A stretch of 25,093 nucleotides of DNA from a virus. The notes under the pieces were generated by a model. The model was given only the letters and a program-made list of their open reading frames with translations. It ran no database searches and was not told the DNA's origin. Position numbers and translations under genes: made by a program. The stretch spans positions 1 to 25,093 of the IMG/VR virus record IMGVR_UViG_3300022752_000364, one strand, 5' to 3'. Positions 24,763-25,093 of the stretch are shown one piece after another (position 1 is the stretch's first letter; each line of letters opens with the position of its first letter).

Positions 24763-24794
24763 GGCCCCACCCGAAAGGGTGGGGTTCTTTTTTT
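24763..24794 (+). terminator. Strong Rho-independent terminator ending the late operon
   Basis: CCCCACCC (24765-24772) pairs perfectly with GGGTGGGG (24777-24784) around a GAAA tetraloop; two more G-T pairs extend the stem. TTCTTTTTTT (24785-24794) follows as the U-tract. It acts on + strand transcripts. On the minus strand the trailing sequence is CCTTAGCC, so it is not bidirectional. Confidence 0.93.
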
Positions 24795-24915
24795 ATGCCT
24801 AAAAGGTTTTCTTATATGCCAGGTGGTGTACTCCCTGCCGTGGGCAGTGATGGTAATAAGTTTCCATACAAACAAGTACCGCTTCTGGACAAAGCCAACT
24901 GCATCTATGGACAGT

Positions 24916-25093
24916 TTATTCTTGTTCATATCCAGGTCTATCAGCTGGACAAGGAAGGATTACCTTGGCATCACAGTTAAGGCATTCGCCTTCTAGGTAC
25001 CACCAAGCAAGTTCATAATCATCAAAGGCAACCAAAGACTTGAATACATTACATCCGCAAGCGCAGGTGTGAGTAGGGCCGATGCCTCTGAAA
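24916..25093 (-). CDS. Zinc-ribbon phage protein (5' end beyond the window)
   Basis: The only supported minus-strand gene. Read from the right edge, the 58 visible residues begin FRGIGPTHTCACGCNVFKSL, continue with VAFDDYELAWWYLEGECLNC, and end at a TAA complementary to 24916-24918. Cysteines C10, C12, C14 and C37, C40 (numbered within the fragment) give a ribbon pattern C-x-C ... C-x2-C. The core 'HTC-x-CG...V...F-[ED]-DYE-x-A-x-[WY]...C-x2-C' matches small actinobacteriophage proteins as I recall them. The start codon is off the right edge. It runs towards the late operon and is separated from it by the terminator. Function unknown; the metal-binding fold is likely. Confidence 0.72.
   Translation of the reverse strand, partial: FRGIGPTHTCACGCNVFKSLVAFDDYELAWWYLEGECLNCDAKVILPCPADRPGYEQE

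Noticed and set aside
24812-24904. Minus-strand frame of 30 codons downstream of the zinc-ribbon gene (ends LLPSLPTAGSTPPGI)
   Set aside because: Right orientation and close spacing, but no ribosome binding site and no motif I can defend. It may be real; not supported enough to list.
24795-24980. Plus-strand frame of 61 codons after the terminator
   Set aside because: Starts on the edge of the terminator T-run, lacks a ribosome binding site and overlaps the better-supported minus-strand zinc-ribbon gene.

Overview
The window looks like part of the late (virion and lysis) region of a tailed bacteriophage genome. Every confident gene but the last is on the + strand. Genes are packed end to start, with many 1-nt (TAATG or TAGTG) or 4-nt overlaps. 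No replication, integration or tRNA genes are visible. The phage type is inferred from gene content: large terminase (cut by the left edge), portal, scaffold-like protein, an N4 gp56-like major capsid protein, tail and fibre proteins, and a lysis set. No tape-measure protein, tail tube, sheath or baseplate is recognisable, and three long helical proteins sit beside the portal. A short-tailed (podovirus-like) particle with an ejection complex is therefore the best guess, but it is not proven. The moderate base composition and the style of several proteins recall uncultured aquatic actinobacteriophages. The host cannot be fixed from this sequence.

Layout: 1-1254 terminase; 1269-1642 two small genes; 1653-3395 portal; 3413-4231 three small genes; 4231-11378 the 1534-, 400- and 445-residue proteins (putative internal or ejection proteins); 11379-11498 a gap with two hairpins; 11499-12919 scaffold and major capsid protein, followed by a strong GNRA hairpin; 12981-13659 an accessory protein and an FmdB-type zinc ribbon; 13670-14604 five coupled short genes, mostly very basic; 14613-15256 two small structural proteins; 15253-16722 a collagen-like fibre; 16732-17820 a family 2 glycosyltransferase; 17789-18694 a probable connector; 18704-20655 two more fibre-like proteins; 20661-21683 an AT-rich two-gene insert; 21754-21852 a 32-residue zinc-knuckle gene; 21852-23825 a large tail protein; 23835-24744 the lysis cassette; 24763-24794 a strong terminator. 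A convergent minus-strand zinc-ribbon gene then runs off the right edge.

The part that most deserves attention is the host-interaction locus at about 15.2-21.9 kb. It holds a fibre with about 118 Gly-X-Y triplets, nearly all with Thr in the Y position, and a glycosyltransferase directly downstream. A second fibre-like protein carries the same C-terminal domain as the collagen-like one. Next come an FN3 plus glycine-rich fibre and a compositionally foreign pair of genes. A testable model is a Thr-glycosylated collagen-like fibre with an exchangeable tip domain.
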